Shown piece by piece: positions 45,194 to 46,333 of a DNA stretch of 46,333 bases (the stretch's first letter is position 1; the number at the start of each line of letters is the position of its first letter). The stretch covers positions 1 to 46,333 of the forward strand of contig WBTZ01000021.1 of NCBI GenBank assembly GCA_009026175.1, in the 5' to 3' direction. The notes under the pieces are model-generated. The model was not told the DNA's origin, did not search any database, and worked only from the letters and a program-made list of their open reading frames with translations. Position numbers and translations under genes: made by a program. This DNA comes from Zoogloea sp. Its GTDB lineage: Bacteria > Pseudomonadota > Gammaproteobacteria > Burkholderiales > Rhodocyclaceae.

Positions 45194-45240
45194 AGCCCCG
45201 TTTCCAAAGCGGCGTTTCCAAAGCTCATTTCCAGCTCAAT
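45185..45240. repeat. 14-bp tandem repeat, about 3.5 copies
   Basis: Units begin at 45185, 45199, 45213 and 45227. CGTTTCCAAAGCGG and CGTTTCCAAAGCTC are the two best copies. The first (CGTTTCTAGAGCCC) contains the stop codon of the propeller gene, and the last is degraded. The array fills most of the 72-bp gap to the DUF1302 gene and ends before its GGAGGA ribosome site. Confidence 0.75.
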
Positions 45241-45265
45241 CAAGTGCTTGGAGGAGGACAGAACA

Positions 45266-46243
45266 ATGAATACGTTTCGAATCTGCGGTATCGCGTCGGT
45301 GGGCTTGCTGACCTCGATGCATCCGGCGCTGGCGGCCGACTGGACGGTGTCCGGCCTGTTGCGGGAGGAGATCGCGGTGAAGCTGGGCAACGGCCAGAAT
45401 CCGCTCAATCACGCCGGCAATGTCTACAACGGCGTGGCGGTGCCGAACACCGGGCTGGGCCCCTTCCTGGCACCGGGCGCTGCGCCGGCCACCCTGACCC
45501 GGCCGGCTTCCCAGGCCAAGGGCAGTGACCTGAACATGCTGGCGACCCGGGTCGAGCTGAACCTGGACGGCCAGCTCGACGACAACTGGGCGGCCCATTT
45601 CAAGCTGCGCGGTTTCACCGACCAGATCGGCCGCGTCGAGAGCGCCTTCAAGAACCAGAACCTGTACGAGCAGAGCTATGGCGGCAACCGCTATGGGGCC
45701 GGGCTGGGCGTGGCCGGCAAGGACTGGATGCTGGATCTGCCGCTGGCCTACCTGGACTACAACAAGGGCCCCCTGTGGCTGCGCATGGGCAACCAGCAGA
45801 TCGCCTGGGGCGAAGCCGTGTTCTTCCGTGTGGCGGATGTGGCGAACGGGCTCGATCTGCGCCGCCACAGCCTGTTCGACGTGGCGGCCGAGGAGTTCTC
45901 GGACAAGCGCGTGTCGTCGCCGGCGATCCGCGGCAGCTACCGGGTGGGGGAGCAGCTCCAGGTGGAGGGCTTCGTGCAGCAGTTCAGCCCGTCCGTGCTG
46001 CCCGGCGCGACCTCGCCCTACAACCCGATTCCGGCCCAGTTCGTGATCGACCAGAAGACGGGCTACGACAAGGCCCGGGGCGACATCAACCTGGGGTTGC
46101 GCCTGCAGGCCAAGGTGGACGACGTGGGCATCCAGGCCTTCGCGGTGCGCCGGACCAATCCGGACGGGGTGTATCGCTGGACCGAGGCCAAGGGGGCGGG
46201 GGCGATTGCCGGCACGCCCTTCTCGGCGATGCCGGCGCGATAG
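45266..46243 (+). CDS. DUF1302 family outer-membrane protein, truncated/chimeric 3' end
   Basis: The protein starts with a signal peptide (ICGIASVGLLTSMHPALA) and ADWTVSGLLREEIAVKLG, as in DUF1302 proteins. These are predicted outer-membrane barrels that accompany DUF1329 and RND genes. WLRMGNQQIAWGEAVFFRVADVAN is a family hallmark. Members are usually well over 500 aa; this frame stops at 325. The family-like sequence runs to about codon 313 (near 46205). The last dozen codons are the reverse strand of a cytochrome c gene, so the stop is not native. GGAGGAGGAC precedes the ATG. Either the contig is chimeric or a rearrangement broke the gene. Confidence 0.8.
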   Translation: MNTFRICGIASVGLLTSMHPALAADWTVSGLLREEIAVKLGNGQNPLNHAGNVYNGVAVPNTGLGPFLAPGAAPATLTRPASQAKGSDLNMLATRVELNLDGQLDDNWAAHFKLRGFTDQIGRVESAFKNQNLYEQSYGGNRYGAGLGVAGKDWMLDLPLAYLDYNKGPLWLRMGNQQIAWGEAVFFRVADVANGLDLRRHSLFDVAAEEFSDKRVSSPAIRGSYRVGEQLQVEGFVQQFSPSVLPGATSPYNPIPAQFVIDQKTGYDKARGDINLGLRLQAKVDDVGIQAFAVRRTNPDGVYRWTEAKGAGAIAGTPFSAMPAR

Positions 46244-46333
46244 ATGCGCTGGCCGAGCTCGACCAGGTCCTTGTGCTCGGCGGCGGCCGGCTTCAGGGCC
46301 TGCGCCGAGAAATACGCGGCCACGTTGCGGATG
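46207..46333 (-). CDS. Cytochrome c4-like fragment (partial at both ends)
   Basis: The minus strand from the window edge reads IRNVAAYFSAQALKPA, then KDLVELGQRIYRAGIAEKGVPA. This is the linker between the two haem domains of a cytochrome c4-type dihaem protein, where the next residues should be the CxxCH haem site. Instead the frame turns into the antisense of the DUF1302 gene at about 46207. No haem motif is present in the window. A short GCCGGC shared by both sequences lies at the join. Confidence 0.7.

Noticed and set aside
46063-46323. Reading the whole minus-strand frame at the window end as one small protein
   Set aside because: Only the part above about 46207 resembles cytochrome c4. 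The remainder is the antisense of the DUF1302 gene.

Overview
The window looks like chromosomal DNA of a metabolically versatile, high-GC betaproteobacterium, most like the Rhodocyclales (Thauera/Azoarcus/Aromatoleum type). That assignment is an inference from GC-rich codon use and from gene content: many CoA-linked catabolic enzymes, an RND/DUF1329/DUF1302 cluster and a three-gene pntAA/pntAB/pntB. I see no rRNA, tRNA, CRISPR array, transposase or phage gene. The genes are densely packed, mostly on the + strand.

Region 1 (1-11.3 kb). The 3' end of etfA meets, tail to tail, a two-gene minus-strand operon: a MocR/GntR-type regulator followed by an isocitrate/isopropylmalate dehydrogenase-like gene. 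Divergent from it is an operon of omega-aminotransferase (GabT/DavT type), glutaryl-CoA dehydrogenase, class III CoA-transferase (succinyl-CoA:glutarate type), semialdehyde dehydrogenase and a short NAD-glutamate dehydrogenase. Together these read as 5-aminovalerate (or GABA) -> glutarate semialdehyde -> glutarate -> glutaryl-CoA -> crotonyl-CoA.

Region 2 (11.3-25.2 kb). A second, paralogous MocR regulator is translationally coupled to a HyuA/OplA-type ATP-dependent amidohydrolase A subunit. After a strong terminator comes an operon of HyuB, a second HyuA, and a complete ABC importer (TorT-like binding protein, double ATPase, two permeases). An outer-membrane beta-barrel gene follows. The same spaced palindrome, TGTRCTG-N10-CAGYACA, lies upstream of both MocR genes and, in degenerate form, upstream of hyuB. 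I infer that regions 1 and 2 form one regulon for uptake, ring opening and oxidation of a lactam or similar cyclic amide.

Region 3 (25.2-46.3 kb). A soluble PAS-PAS chemoreceptor-tip protein and a large MalT-like (LAL) LuxR regulator converge. Divergent from the regulator is an acyl-CoA operon: an acyl-CoA dehydrogenase with Asp at the catalytic-base position, acyl-CoA synthetase, saccharopine-dehydrogenase-like oxidoreductase, SCP2-type thiolase, SDR and an AcuI-like reductase. The proton-translocating transhydrogenase pntAA-pntAB-pntB follows. Next comes an envelope operon of MMPL/RND exporter, Tat-type DUF1329 protein, YCF48-like propeller and DUF1302 protein. A CACGGAWTTCCGTG palindrome occurs before the PAS gene, the acyl-CoA operon and the RND operon. 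The last two sites share a near-identical promoter at the same spacing, which suggests one LAL-controlled regulon for a hydrophobic carboxylate.

The last ~130 bp are odd. The DUF1302 gene breaks off and runs into a reversed fragment of a cytochrome c4-like gene, which is probably an assembly chimera. REP/REPIN-like palindromes occur near 150 and 40,040.
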